Below, in pieces: positions 1 to 8,281 of a stretch of 49,583 nt of DNA. The number at the start of each line of letters is the position of its first letter. Position 1 is the stretch's first letter. This stretch comes from an uncultured Planctomycetales bacterium (GTDB lineage Bacteria; Planctomycetota; Planctomycetia; Pirellulales; Thermoguttaceae), in the NCBI GenBank assembly GCA_947305735.1, contig CAMZEO010000005.1, positions 1-49,583 of the forward strand, in the 5' to 3' direction. Both the position numbers and the translations under genes were made by a program. Under the pieces are notes generated by a model. The model was not told the DNA's origin. It did no database searches and saw nothing but the letters and a program-made list of their open reading frames with translations.

Positions 1-1115
1 AAACGGAGGCGTTTGAAAAGATCGGGGCGCAATTGCGCTCGAACGACGAAGAGAACCGTCGCTCCGCGCGGAGGGAACGCGCGCGGATCCTCGACGCGCT
101 TGTCGAACGCGTTCGGACGGAGCGGCGCGTTTTGTCGATTCTTGTCGAAAGTTGGAGCGTCGGCGCGAAACTCGACGCCTACGACGAATCGCGCCGAAAA
201 CTTTTTGACGTCGCGGTCGAGAATCTGGCGGCGCGTCCCGGCGTCTCCGCGTTTGACGACGAAGCGGATCCTCGCGCGCGCGCCGCTTTTGTCGAACGGC
301 TTGACGTTTTGCGCGGAAAGTTGGACGAAATCGACGCCCTCGCTCGCGATTACGCCGCTCTTCTCGCGCGGGAAGAGAACGCGGATTTCATTGAATTCGC
401 GAGAAAAAAGTCGACGGATTTGGACGCTTACGACCTGTTTTTCCGATCGACCGACGTCGAAGCGGCGACGAAGACGCTCGAGGTGCTTCGCGCGACGCTC
501 GACGGAGCCTCCGCGAACGCGAGTTGCGAACGGTGGGGGCTCGCCGCGCGCGCGCTCGAAGCGGCGGGATTGGATCGCGGCGTTCTCGCGGACGGTTTGA
601 ACGTCGAACCGTCCGAGGCGCTCGCGGCGTTTCTCGTCTTTGGAGCGGGTCGACAAGGCGCGCGCGAGACTTTCGCGGCGCCGGATCGAGCGTCGACGGA
701 CGAGTCGACGGGACCGCGCGGCTCCGAATCGGAACAAGCGAGAGAATCTGACGGAGACGGAACGTCGGAGACGAGCGACGCGACCGGATCCGCCCCCGCG
801 AGCGGAACGTTTTCCGACGCTTCTCCTCAAGACCGCGCGTCGGATTCCGACGGTTCGGACGCGTCGCCCGACTTCGCGCCCGGCGATCTTTTTACCGGCG
901 GTTCGACTCCCGATCTTGAATTTTCCGGAGCGCCGGACTCGGCGCGACCGTCCGGAGCGCCGAAAAACGACGACGCGTTCGTCGCCGAATGGCCGAGAGG
1001 AACGCAAGAACGACTGGAAAGAGCGAGGCGTTGGGAGCCCGACGCCGAAACGGTTGAAAAGACGCGGCGGTTTCGCGAACGATTGAGAAGAACGATGGAA
1101 GAGCGGCTTCAATAA
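1..1115 (+). CDS. C-terminal part of an unrecognised helical protein (5' end outside window)
   Basis: The frame whose first complete codon begins at base 3 is open from the window edge to the TAA at 1113-1115, so the gene starts upstream. About 370 residues are visible. The first 200 are Arg/Glu/Ala/Leu-rich and look alpha-helical, perhaps coiled coil, with few hydrophobic stretches. The next 110 are low-complexity, rich in Ser, Asp, Gly and Pro, probably disordered. The last 40 are charged and helical again. No catalytic motif, signal peptide or membrane segment is seen. It converges with the minus-strand gene ending at 1229. I do not recognise the family. A TTG at 33 is a possible start but has no ribosome binding site, and the frame is open before it. 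Confidence 0.75.
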   Translation, partial: TEAFEKIGAQLRSNDEENRRSARRERARILDALVERVRTERRVLSILVESWSVGAKLDAYDESRRKLFDVAVENLAARPGVSAFDDEADPRARAAFVERLDVLRGKLDEIDALARDYAALLAREENADFIEFARKKSTDLDAYDLFFRSTDVEAATKTLEVLRATLDGASANASCERWGLAARALEAAGLDRGVLADGLNVEPSEALAAFLVFGAGRQGARETFAAPDRASTDESTGPRGSESEQARESDGDGTSETSDATGSAPASGTFSDASPQDRASDSDGSDASPDFAPGDLFTGGSTPDLEFSGAPDSARPSGAPKNDDAFVAEWPRGTQERLERARRWEPDAETVEKTRRFRERLRRTMEERLQ

Positions 1116-1228
1116 CCGAGCGCTCGAACTCAAACCGCGAGAAAACGAACGGAATTAACGAACGCCGCCCCCTTTAAAGCCGCGCGATGAAAAACGTTCG
1201 CGCCATAGGGACGAACACGCCTCTCCTT

Positions 1229-3877
1229 CTACGGTTTCGGCGCCTGCGGCGGCGGACCGCCCGCGCTAGACGGAAAAGGAACCCCGTCGACAAGTATCTC
1301 GAAATCAGAGTTTTGCGATTCGAAATACGGCTTTCCGTTTTCGTCGACGCGAATCGGATAGGGCGCGACGATTCTCTTGCCGTCGACGTCTTTTACGTCG
1401 ACGTCGACGAAACGTCCGTCCAGTTCCCAGCGGACTTTGTGCAACGCGCAGGGATTGATATTGAGAGGGTTGCGTTGTTTCGCTTCGATATTGTAAGAGT
1501 CTGGAAGGAGCCCCGCGAATTTTCCGGTCGGATACTCCTGCCATTCGGCGCTCGTTACGATTCCGTCGGCGATTTTGCGCCAGTCGAGCGCGTCGTCGTA
1601 TTGAGCCAGACGAAGGAGCGCTTCGGCGTAGTTAAGTCCGCACCATTGCACCGGGGTCCCGATCCAGCACGGCGCGATCCAATTCGTCGTGCCGAAGACG
1701 GGGATCGTCGCGTAGAGCATAACGTCTTCGTTGGTAAATTCCTCCAAACGCCATAAATAGACGAACGGCAGTCCCGAGATCGCCCAGCGGCGCGCCTGTT
1801 CGAGATAACGCGCGTCGCCCGTCGCTTCGTAAGCGAGCGTATTGGCGAACGAACAATGTCCGGCGGCGACGATATCGGGCGTATGCAGCGATATTTCCCA
1901 CGTTTGCGCGCCGCGCGGGGTCTTGAGCGCGTTGATAAACTCGAGCCCTTTGAGCCCCGCTTTGAGCGAGTCTTTGTTTCCGGTCAGTCGCCAATGATCC
2001 AGGAGTCGATAGACGTATTGTCCGCAGTCGCCCGAGGCGTAGTCGACCGAACTGCCGCGCAGGTACTTGCCCGAATAGCGAAACGAACCGTCTTCTTGCT
2101 GGCGTTTGCGTATTCTTTCCGCTTCGCCGTTAATCCATGCGGCAAGCATATCGCCGCGATTCAAGACCAGCAGCGACGCGTAGTTGCGCAAATGCGCCCC
2201 CGCTATTTGAACGCGCGGCGTCTCCGGAATCTTTCCGGACAGCTCCCAGATCGTCGAGAGAAAATCGCTTCCGTAACTAACGTAGTCCGGATCAAGACCC
2301 GACCCGACCGCCGACCCCCAGCCGTTTTCCAGTTTTAGCGCGGATCCTTCAAACGCGGCGAGATGAAGCGCGTCTTCTTCCGCTTGCGTTCGCGGTCTCG
2401 GAGGAACGTCGGGGAGTCCGATTTCTCGCGTCGCTCGGAGTATCGTCTCCTCTATTGGCGCGGGCGCGCTAAAAAGTAGTTTTCCGGATACTTGTCCGCC
2501 GAACAAATTAAAGCGCGACGAAGTCTTGTCCCCGTCGAGAAAGTCGGGAACTGCGAATTCAACGTTCGTCTCGGCGGGGTTCCAGATAATCGCCGCCGAA
2601 CAGCGTTCGGTCGCGATAGCGGCGTAGGGCGCGGTAACTTGCGTCGACTTGGGCGAGTAACGCGCTCGTTCGTTGGGATTAACGTCGTTAGTCGACGAAC
2701 TTCGTTCGCCCCGCTCGAGATATTCCGCGCCCGGCAAAACCGCCTGAACCATGTCGCCAAGAACGCGGACAATCGGCGTCTCAATCTTCAGCGGCGAGTC
2801 AAGTTCAAAGTTAAGTTCTTCGCCGTCAAGGCGAAAGGTCAACGCTCCCCGTTGAGATTTTAAGATGAAATCGCAACGAACGGAGTCGCCGTTTTGTCGA
2901 AGCTCGATCGAATCGATTTTCTCAGAATAATCGCGCGCCAGGGGCGCGAGGACGGCCAAACGCGTTCCGTCGTCTTTACGAACGATTTCCGCGCCGCTTG
3001 CGTCCGGCGCAAACCTGACGATCAGCGCGTCGGAACTTAGCGTCGGCCAGTCGTCGCGATCGGTCCGATCAAGAATGTCTTCATGGAACGCGTAAAACGT
3101 ATGTTTCGTCGACGCGCCCGACTTTTCCAGCGTCGCTTCGACGTCGAGCGATTCAAACGGTCGTTCTTTTGGAAAATAAAGCGTCTCCTCGACTTGCGCG
3201 ACGTCCGCGTCGAGTTGTTCGACAATAGTTTCGTCGCCGCATTGGATTGTTAGTCGATCGTCGCCGCGGTTGGAGCGCGCCGCATTAAGGCGAAGTTCTC
3301 CGTCGTCGATGGAAAAAACGCCGAATTTGACGGGGTTGTAGAATACCCGAGCGATCGCGAATTCGCCGATTTCGTTAATTCCCGCGTCCAGACCAAAATC
3401 AAAACGCAACTGCTTCAAAACGCTGGAAGTATGCATTTTGACGTAATATTCGTTCCACCGTCCGAACTCGTCCATGGCGAATCGCGTCGAGCGCGTCTCG
3501 TCGTAGTCGGGCTCGTCTTGCTCGGACGAGAAGATTTGAGCGAATCCCGTCGTCGTGCGCCGAGCCCGCAGCTTGACGAAAAAGTCGCCGACGATTCCCA
3601 GCGATTCGAGAGGAGGGCTAAAGAAATACGGATCGGAACCGGACGACGTAACGACAAGGGAGGAGTCGGTTTGCGAAAGCTCCACGCTCGGTCCCGGCGT
3701 CCACCCTTCGGAAATTTTGGGATAATCAAGAGCGGCGACGACTTGCAGGTCGACGAGTTTTGAGGGAATGACGTCGAGCGGGGGATCCTCTTGCGGAACG
3801 TCTTGCGCCAACGCGCCGAACGCGCCGACAAGCCAACAAATCGCCGACGCGGTTAAAACGCGCGTTTTATAAAACAT
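1229..3877 (-). CDS. Exported protein with C-terminal alpha/alpha-toroid-like domain, possibly carbohydrate-active
   Basis: 882 residues from the ATG at 3877. That start is preferred over the ATG at 3901 because an AAAGGGAA ribosome binding site lies just upstream and the protein then begins with a clean Sec signal peptide (MFYKTRV, hydrophobic core, cleavage near ALA-QD). The first 500 residues look like beta-sandwich modules. Residues from about 510 to 800 are helical with spaced Trp, Tyr and Gly (for example DCGQYVYRLLDHW and CWIGTPVQWCGLNYAEALL), as in alpha/alpha-barrel glycosidases and polysaccharide lyases. The C-terminus is Pro-rich. It follows the gene at 3898-6600 by 20 bases, so the two are probably co-transcribed. 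A carbohydrate role is an inference from fold-like features and the neighbour; no family was identified firmly. Confidence 0.8.
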   Translation of the reverse strand: MFYKTRVLTASAICWLVGAFGALAQDVPQEDPPLDVIPSKLVDLQVVAALDYPKISEGWTPGPSVELSQTDSSLVVTSSGSDPYFFSPPLESLGIVGDFFVKLRARRTTTGFAQIFSSEQDEPDYDETRSTRFAMDEFGRWNEYYVKMHTSSVLKQLRFDFGLDAGINEIGEFAIARVFYNPVKFGVFSIDDGELRLNAARSNRGDDRLTIQCGDETIVEQLDADVAQVEETLYFPKERPFESLDVEATLEKSGASTKHTFYAFHEDILDRTDRDDWPTLSSDALIVRFAPDASGAEIVRKDDGTRLAVLAPLARDYSEKIDSIELRQNGDSVRCDFILKSQRGALTFRLDGEELNFELDSPLKIETPIVRVLGDMVQAVLPGAEYLERGERSSSTNDVNPNERARYSPKSTQVTAPYAAIATERCSAAIIWNPAETNVEFAVPDFLDGDKTSSRFNLFGGQVSGKLLFSAPAPIEETILRATREIGLPDVPPRPRTQAEEDALHLAAFEGSALKLENGWGSAVGSGLDPDYVSYGSDFLSTIWELSGKIPETPRVQIAGAHLRNYASLLVLNRGDMLAAWINGEAERIRKRQQEDGSFRYSGKYLRGSSVDYASGDCGQYVYRLLDHWRLTGNKDSLKAGLKGLEFINALKTPRGAQTWEISLHTPDIVAAGHCSFANTLAYEATGDARYLEQARRWAISGLPFVYLWRLEEFTNEDVMLYATIPVFGTTNWIAPCWIGTPVQWCGLNYAEALLRLAQYDDALDWRKIADGIVTSAEWQEYPTGKFAGLLPDSYNIEAKQRNPLNINPCALHKVRWELDGRFVDVDVKDVDGKRIVAPYPIRVDENGKPYFESQNSDFEILVDGVPFPSSAGGPPPQAPKP

Positions 3878-3897
3878 AGGTTCCCTTTCTTGAATAA

Positions 3898-6600
3898 TCA
3901 TTTAGAATCGTTCTTTTCCTTTGTCCGTTCGGCGCGCCATGTGTCGACGGCTTCGCGAATCGCTTCGCCGGTTCTTGTGGAGATCGTTTTAAATTCCGCG
4001 CCCTGATACAGATAGACCGACTGGTCGCCGACGTAGGCGTTCATTTCGTCCCACGGCGAATTGCAATATTCGTATCGACCGAGCAGCGCGTAGAACATCC
4101 ATCCGTCAAGATTGTTTTGAACGGACGTCTGCATCGGGCCGAACATGTCGTTCGGGGCGCCGAGCGCCTTTTCGCCAAAGCACGGCGTGGTGTACGTCAG
4201 ACGAATCGCGTACCGTCTTCCTTCGCCGCGAAGTTTTTTTTGATACGCCTCGTTTCCGCCCCCGTTTTGCCAGAAATGGTCGGCGTACGGGCAGTAGCAG
4301 TCGACGTACGGCAACATTTTTAAGTCGCTGTCGGCGGGGGCGCCCCAGAGTTCGCCGGGATTGCACCAGACGCGAACGCCGGGCGCCGCTTCTTTGAACT
4401 TCTTCGCCAATTCGACCCAGGCGTCCGACATGCTCGCGCCCGGCTCGTCCATAAAACTCCACGCCCAGTCGTCATGCGAATAACCGTAGTCCTTGAAGCT
4501 CTTTTCCACTTGAGCGACGTGTTCCGGGGAAACGTCGCCGTCGTTGAGCCGGACGAAGAGTTTTATACCGTACTTCTTCGCGTCTTCAGACGGAACGATC
4601 AGGTCGTTGATCACGTTCAGCCCGAGCCGTTTGAACGTCTCCCAGCAGGAAACCTGTTCGTAAGGCGAACTCCATCCGCCGACGTACGGTACGGGCGCGG
4701 TTCGCAAGTCGCCCTTGCGCGTTACGTTGAATTGAACGGTCTTTTCGCCGAGTTTCAACGCGATCTTTTCGTCGTTCGAGTCGAGATCGCCGTTGAACGT
4801 AAGCCATAGTCCGACCGTCTGTTGAGGCGGAATCGAAATCGACTTGCGTTCCAGAAGCGGATGCGGCGCCCAGCCGAATTGCGGGGAAAGCGTGAACGCC
4901 TGTAGTCGGCATGAGAGGAGCTTCGCGGCGTCGTCGACGATTTCCGGTTTGATCGTTCGCGGTTCGTCGCCTTCGTTGCGAATTAAAAGCGAATAGGATT
5001 TTTGAGCGCCGTAGGGAAGTTCGACGTCGATCGGCTTGTCGATCGTTTCGCCCGACTTGGGCGTCGACAGGCGCGCGAACCCCGCCCAGGGATCCGACGT
5101 CCAGAACATCAGTCCTTTACTTTCGCTTGTCGGAACGATTTCGCCTTGTCCTTCCGGCGCGAAGTTTGTCGCGTTCGTTACGATCAGACAGTCGTAGCGA
5201 CGATACGTCAAGCCGGGTCCGTATTCTTTCCAAAGCGTCAACTTGACTTCGCCCGCAGGGAGTTCCGCTTTTGTTTCGACCCATTTTAAGCCGGGCGATT
5301 TCTTATTTTCTTCTTCGTCGGCGCAGAACGTTGCTTCCGTCTTCCGACCGTCCGCGCCTTCGATCGTCAAGCGGTATTCGGCAAGATAGCCGGGCAAATC
5401 CAAAACGCGCGACCAGAACGAGTAAACGCCCGGCTTCGGAACGTCGAGCGAGTATTCCGCTTTGACGAGCCCGTCTCCGTAACTGGCGACGAGGACCCGG
5501 CCGCCGGACGCGTCGGCGTTTCCTTCCTTCCACCAGCCGTCGACGACGTTGAAGTCTTCGCCCTCGATCTTCTTAATAAACGCGTCTTTAGGGAACGAAT
5601 CGAGGAATTCCTGGAATCTGATCTTTTCGTCCCGAATTTGGCGCGGGGTTCCGATCAGGTTGGAATCCGGGTCGAACGCCGTCAGCGACGCCATCCTTCT
5701 TCCTTCGACGCCTTCGAGTTTGTAGTCGGCAAGGTCGGCGAAAAGGGCGTCGCGCCATTCTTTCCACAACGCGAGAAGCTCGGGGTCCGTCTCCCCGACG
5801 ACTGGTCGCAGTTCCCAGAGTTTGGCGAGCGAGCGCGCCTGTTTCGAAGGACTTTGGAGCGTTTTTGTCGACGGGGTCGGAACGGCGATCGGCTCTTCGG
5901 TCAAGACGACCGACGCGATTCGGCGCGGCGCGAAGGGCCCGTCGTGGATCATGCCCGCGACGGTAATTGTTCGCGCGCCCTTTTCAAGCCAGATCATCGG
6001 CGTCGATTCCCAGAGGAACCCGGTCGGTTCGTCGCGACGGTTCGGCAGCGGATCGTTGACGCGTCCCATCTCCGCAAAGTCGAATTTCCACGAGAAAACG
6101 TCTTGAACGACCGCCTGATTCGAGCCCGTAAGTTCGGCGACCTTGGAGTCTTCGACGCGAACGATAAAGGACGCGGTCGAGCCCTGGTCGTGGTAGTATT
6201 CGGTCCAGAGTCGATAGTAGCCCGACTTTGGGATCGTAACGACGGCGCGCGTCGCGCCGCCTCCGTGCCCGCTTGGATAGGACGCGACCGCGCGATCGGC
6301 GACCGTTTCGACTCCCCAGCCGTTTGTCGCGGGGAAATCGGCGCCGTTAATCCAGACGGTCGCGATATTTTTCGGGACGGCGGAGGATCGGCCGAGCTCG
6401 TTGTTTGGCTTGCGCGCGAGGAGTTTTGCGCGGAAGTCTTCGTGTTCTTTCGCGTAATAGTAGAAATGTTTAAACGACGAAAGCGCGCTGCCGAGCGTCG
6501 TCCAATTGAGTTCGTTGGGCTCGTCGTCGATTGCAAACGACGCGGGACACATAAGCGCTAACGCAAAGAGCGCGAGGAATAGTCGACGGATTTTAGTCAT
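3898..6600 (-). CDS. Exported multidomain glycoside-hydrolase-like protein with C-terminal TIM-barrel region
   Basis: 900 residues with an N-terminal Sec signal peptide (MTKIRRLFLALFALALMC, cleavage near SFA). Two stretches, about 75-240 and 340-480, resemble carbohydrate-binding beta-sandwiches (GYYRLWTEYYHDQGST and GVYSFWSRVLDLPGYL have the look of CBM6/35-type modules). An immunoglobulin-like spacer follows. Residues from about 640 to the end read like a (beta/alpha)8 barrel, with the motif WSFMDEPGASMSDAW carrying a likely catalytic acid. The two plus-strand paralogues at 14103 and 15758 have a similar DEPGA motif, so all three may share a barrel superfamily. It is first in an operon with the gene at 1229-3877. 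Substrate unknown; activity is inferred from motif and architecture. Confidence 0.8.
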   Translation of the reverse strand: MTKIRRLFLALFALALMCPASFAIDDEPNELNWTTLGSALSSFKHFYYYAKEHEDFRAKLLARKPNNELGRSSAVPKNIATVWINGADFPATNGWGVETVADRAVASYPSGHGGGATRAVVTIPKSGYYRLWTEYYHDQGSTASFIVRVEDSKVAELTGSNQAVVQDVFSWKFDFAEMGRVNDPLPNRRDEPTGFLWESTPMIWLEKGARTITVAGMIHDGPFAPRRIASVVLTEEPIAVPTPSTKTLQSPSKQARSLAKLWELRPVVGETDPELLALWKEWRDALFADLADYKLEGVEGRRMASLTAFDPDSNLIGTPRQIRDEKIRFQEFLDSFPKDAFIKKIEGEDFNVVDGWWKEGNADASGGRVLVASYGDGLVKAEYSLDVPKPGVYSFWSRVLDLPGYLAEYRLTIEGADGRKTEATFCADEEENKKSPGLKWVETKAELPAGEVKLTLWKEYGPGLTYRRYDCLIVTNATNFAPEGQGEIVPTSESKGLMFWTSDPWAGFARLSTPKSGETIDKPIDVELPYGAQKSYSLLIRNEGDEPRTIKPEIVDDAAKLLSCRLQAFTLSPQFGWAPHPLLERKSISIPPQQTVGLWLTFNGDLDSNDEKIALKLGEKTVQFNVTRKGDLRTAPVPYVGGWSSPYEQVSCWETFKRLGLNVINDLIVPSEDAKKYGIKLFVRLNDGDVSPEHVAQVEKSFKDYGYSHDDWAWSFMDEPGASMSDAWVELAKKFKEAAPGVRVWCNPGELWGAPADSDLKMLPYVDCYCPYADHFWQNGGGNEAYQKKLRGEGRRYAIRLTYTTPCFGEKALGAPNDMFGPMQTSVQNNLDGWMFYALLGRYEYCNSPWDEMNAYVGDQSVYLYQGAEFKTISTRTGEAIREAVDTWRAERTKEKNDSK

Positions 6601-6651
6601 GGACGTTCTTTACTTCGGTTAGAGGGTGAATTGAAGAACGGGTCGTCGGCG

Positions 6652-6657
6652 ATTATA
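6652..6657 (-). promoter_or_regulatory. -10 element upstream of the 6600-1229 operon
   Basis: The minus strand reads TATAAT here, 52 bases before the ATG at 6600. The -35 region is AT-rich but has no clear TTGACA match. The position suits a short leader of about 45 nucleotides. Confidence 0.4.
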
Positions 6658-6766
6658 CCATTTTGTTTGACGAAATATAGCGTTTTTTAAAGATTTGCGA
6701 TTTTTTAGCGCGTTTCGCAGTTACCGCGTTTAAAGAACGCGACGTCGGACGTAAGAAAGAACTGTT

Positions 6767-6860
6767 GATTTTTCGAGACTCGCTCCGCGCGGCGCGGATA
6801 ACCGTCGCGATCGCGACGGAATCAGGCGCAAGCCCGATCCAAAAACACTGCGTTTTGGCG
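6767..6860 (+). repeat. Direct repeat R1, copy 1
   Basis: Aligns with 8101-8197 in the same orientation. Shared blocks include GCGCGGCGCGGATA, then CCGTCGC, GATCGCGACGGAATCAG and GCGTTTTGGCG, with small indels. The two copies flank the frameshifted Rpn-type gene. Confidence 0.7.
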
Positions 6861-6949
6861 GATTCGCAAGCCGGAGACGCCAATCTCCGGATAGACAGGC
6901 GTTTTGGTTTTGCGCTGATTTGAGAAATCGACTCGTTTTGGCGCCGCGT

Positions 6950-7091
6950 TGTTCAAGAGAAACTGTGTTGACGGGTGCTCGTCGATCTATGCGGCCGGAG
7001 CTCCGAGGCAGAGCCGACCAACGGGAGGCGGTTCTAAAAGCCCCTTCGTCTTTTAGAAGGCGTCTTGCGAACTGGAGCTTAGGCGTCGCGT
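6950..7091 (-). repeat. Dispersed repeat R2, copy A (inverted)
   Basis: The reverse complement of this stretch matches the plus-strand copies at 15529 and 17266. Shared blocks are GCGACGC, AGTTCGCAAG, CCGCCTTCTAAA-like and CGGAG-TCCGGC-like segments, plus CGTCAACACA as in the 15529 copy. The core containing GGTTCTAAAAG lies in the opposite orientation from the equivalent core of the 17266 copy. Confidence 0.6.
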
Positions 7092-7142
7092 TATTTGGGA
7101 ACCTCGCGTTTTAGCGGCGAAATGGATTGACGTCTTCGAAGT

Positions 7143-8008
7143 TTAGTTTTCGTCTGAATCAAGCCAGATTTTGACGTCGGCGACGTCGACGCGTAAGATT
7201 CTCGCAATCATTTCGTCGTCCAATCCTTCGGCGCGCATATTTGAGGCGTTTTCCTTCAACGTTTCCAGACGCCCTATTTCGATTCCTTGCGCCAAATATT
7301 TCTTCTCATACTTCTTCTCTACCGACTTATTGTATCTCTCTCGTTGTACTTCTTCGTCAAATAGTCTTTGCACCATAGTAATCACCTCGTTTTTATGCTT
7401 CTGAAAATATTCCGCAAGATAGCCTTTTTCAATACAGATTCTGATCGTTTCCTGAATGCAGCGGACGCTTCTCCCGTATATTGGTCGTTGTTCGTTAAAT
7501 ACTTTACAAAACCCGATATATTCCCCGTAAATCGTGCCGTCGATCGTACTGAGAACCGTTACTTCCAGGTCGAGCGAACCGAGTCCTCCGAAACACTTTT
7601 CCCTTAAAGAGAGCTTTTTCGGAACGTCATTGGATCCGCTGTAAACGACGTAACACTCTACCGGAGGCAATTTCAAAGCGGCGGAGTCGTGTTCGTCTAG
7701 TCCTAAGTCATCGATGTAGCGACGGCAAGTCGCGGAGACGTAAAAAACATACGCAACGGTATGTTTTCGCACCAGTCGCTTTGCGCCTCGACGAGCATAA
7801 TCAGCTTGTTTCCGACCGTAAAGCCAAGATCGTTGCAAAGCGTGTTGACAAAAGCGGATTCGAGCGTTCTTATCTCGACGTCTTCGATTTTCGCGTCTTT
7901 GTCTTCCGGATGAAGATCCTTGTAAAGACGAAAGACATACGATTCGTCGCTGAACAAATCGACGAACACGCTGTCTTTAGAATTTCGTTTGGTAGTTTCT
8001 TCTGGCAT
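7143..8008 (-). pseudogene. Rpn-family (PD-(D/E)XK) nuclease/transposase-like gene, frameshifted
   Basis: Two overlapping minus-strand frames make one protein of about 288 residues. The first begins at the ATG at 8008 and carries the typical N-terminus (VFVDLFSDESYVFRLYKDL, then LIMLVEAQSDWCENIPLRM). It leaves the family pattern after a run of six T in the sense strand (plus positions 7742-7747). The second frame then resumes with FYVSATCRRYIDDLGL and runs to the TAA at 7143, with charged helices and the usual short C-terminal helix-turn-helix-like tail. One extra T, or a -1 slip on the T run, would restore one protein. Rpn-like proteins are linked to DNA cleavage and recombination. It may be a pseudogene, a sequencing error, or a gene read through by slippage. 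Confidence 0.75.
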
Positions 8009-8100
8009 GATTCCGGCCTCGTATTCTCCCCTCGCGTTGCATTATAGTATGAGAAACGAATCGACGTCAAGAGCTTCGAAAAACAAAAAGATTTCGGGTC

Positions 8101-8197
8101 GATTTTTCAAGAAGCGTCCCGCGCGGCGCGGATAGCCGTCGCGCGATCGCGACGGAATCAGACTCGCGCCAGATTTAAAAAGCGCGGCGTTTTGGCG
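8101..8197 (+). repeat. Direct repeat R1, copy 2
   Basis: Second copy of the repeat at 6767-6860, same orientation, just upstream of the start of the frameshifted Rpn-type gene. It ends shortly before the terminator of the transporter gene. Confidence 0.7.
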
Positions 8198-8213
8198 TGT
8201 CGTCGCGCAAAAG

Positions 8214-8252
8214 AAAAGGGTCGCGAACGAACAACGGTCCGCAACCCTTTTT
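8214..8252 (-). terminator. Intrinsic terminator of the transporter gene
   Basis: On the minus strand a stem of GGGTTGCG with CGCGACCC closes a loop and is followed by TTTTCTTTT. It lies 30 bases past the stop codon of the gene at 8282. The A-run on the other side could make it work in both directions. Confidence 0.7.
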
Positions 8253-8281
8253 GCGTTAAGGCGAAGCGATTACGCGACGCG

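Larger units (their letters stand above)
6601..7142. other. Gene-free region holding two repeat copies
   Basis: No credible gene lies in these 542 bases; the short minus frame inside has poor composition. It holds the -10 of the operon to its left, one copy of a repeat that recurs at 8101, a small hairpin at 6871-6890 (CCGGAGA, six-base loop, TCTCCGG), and one inverted copy of the dispersed repeat that recurs at 15529 and 17266. Confidence 0.6.
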
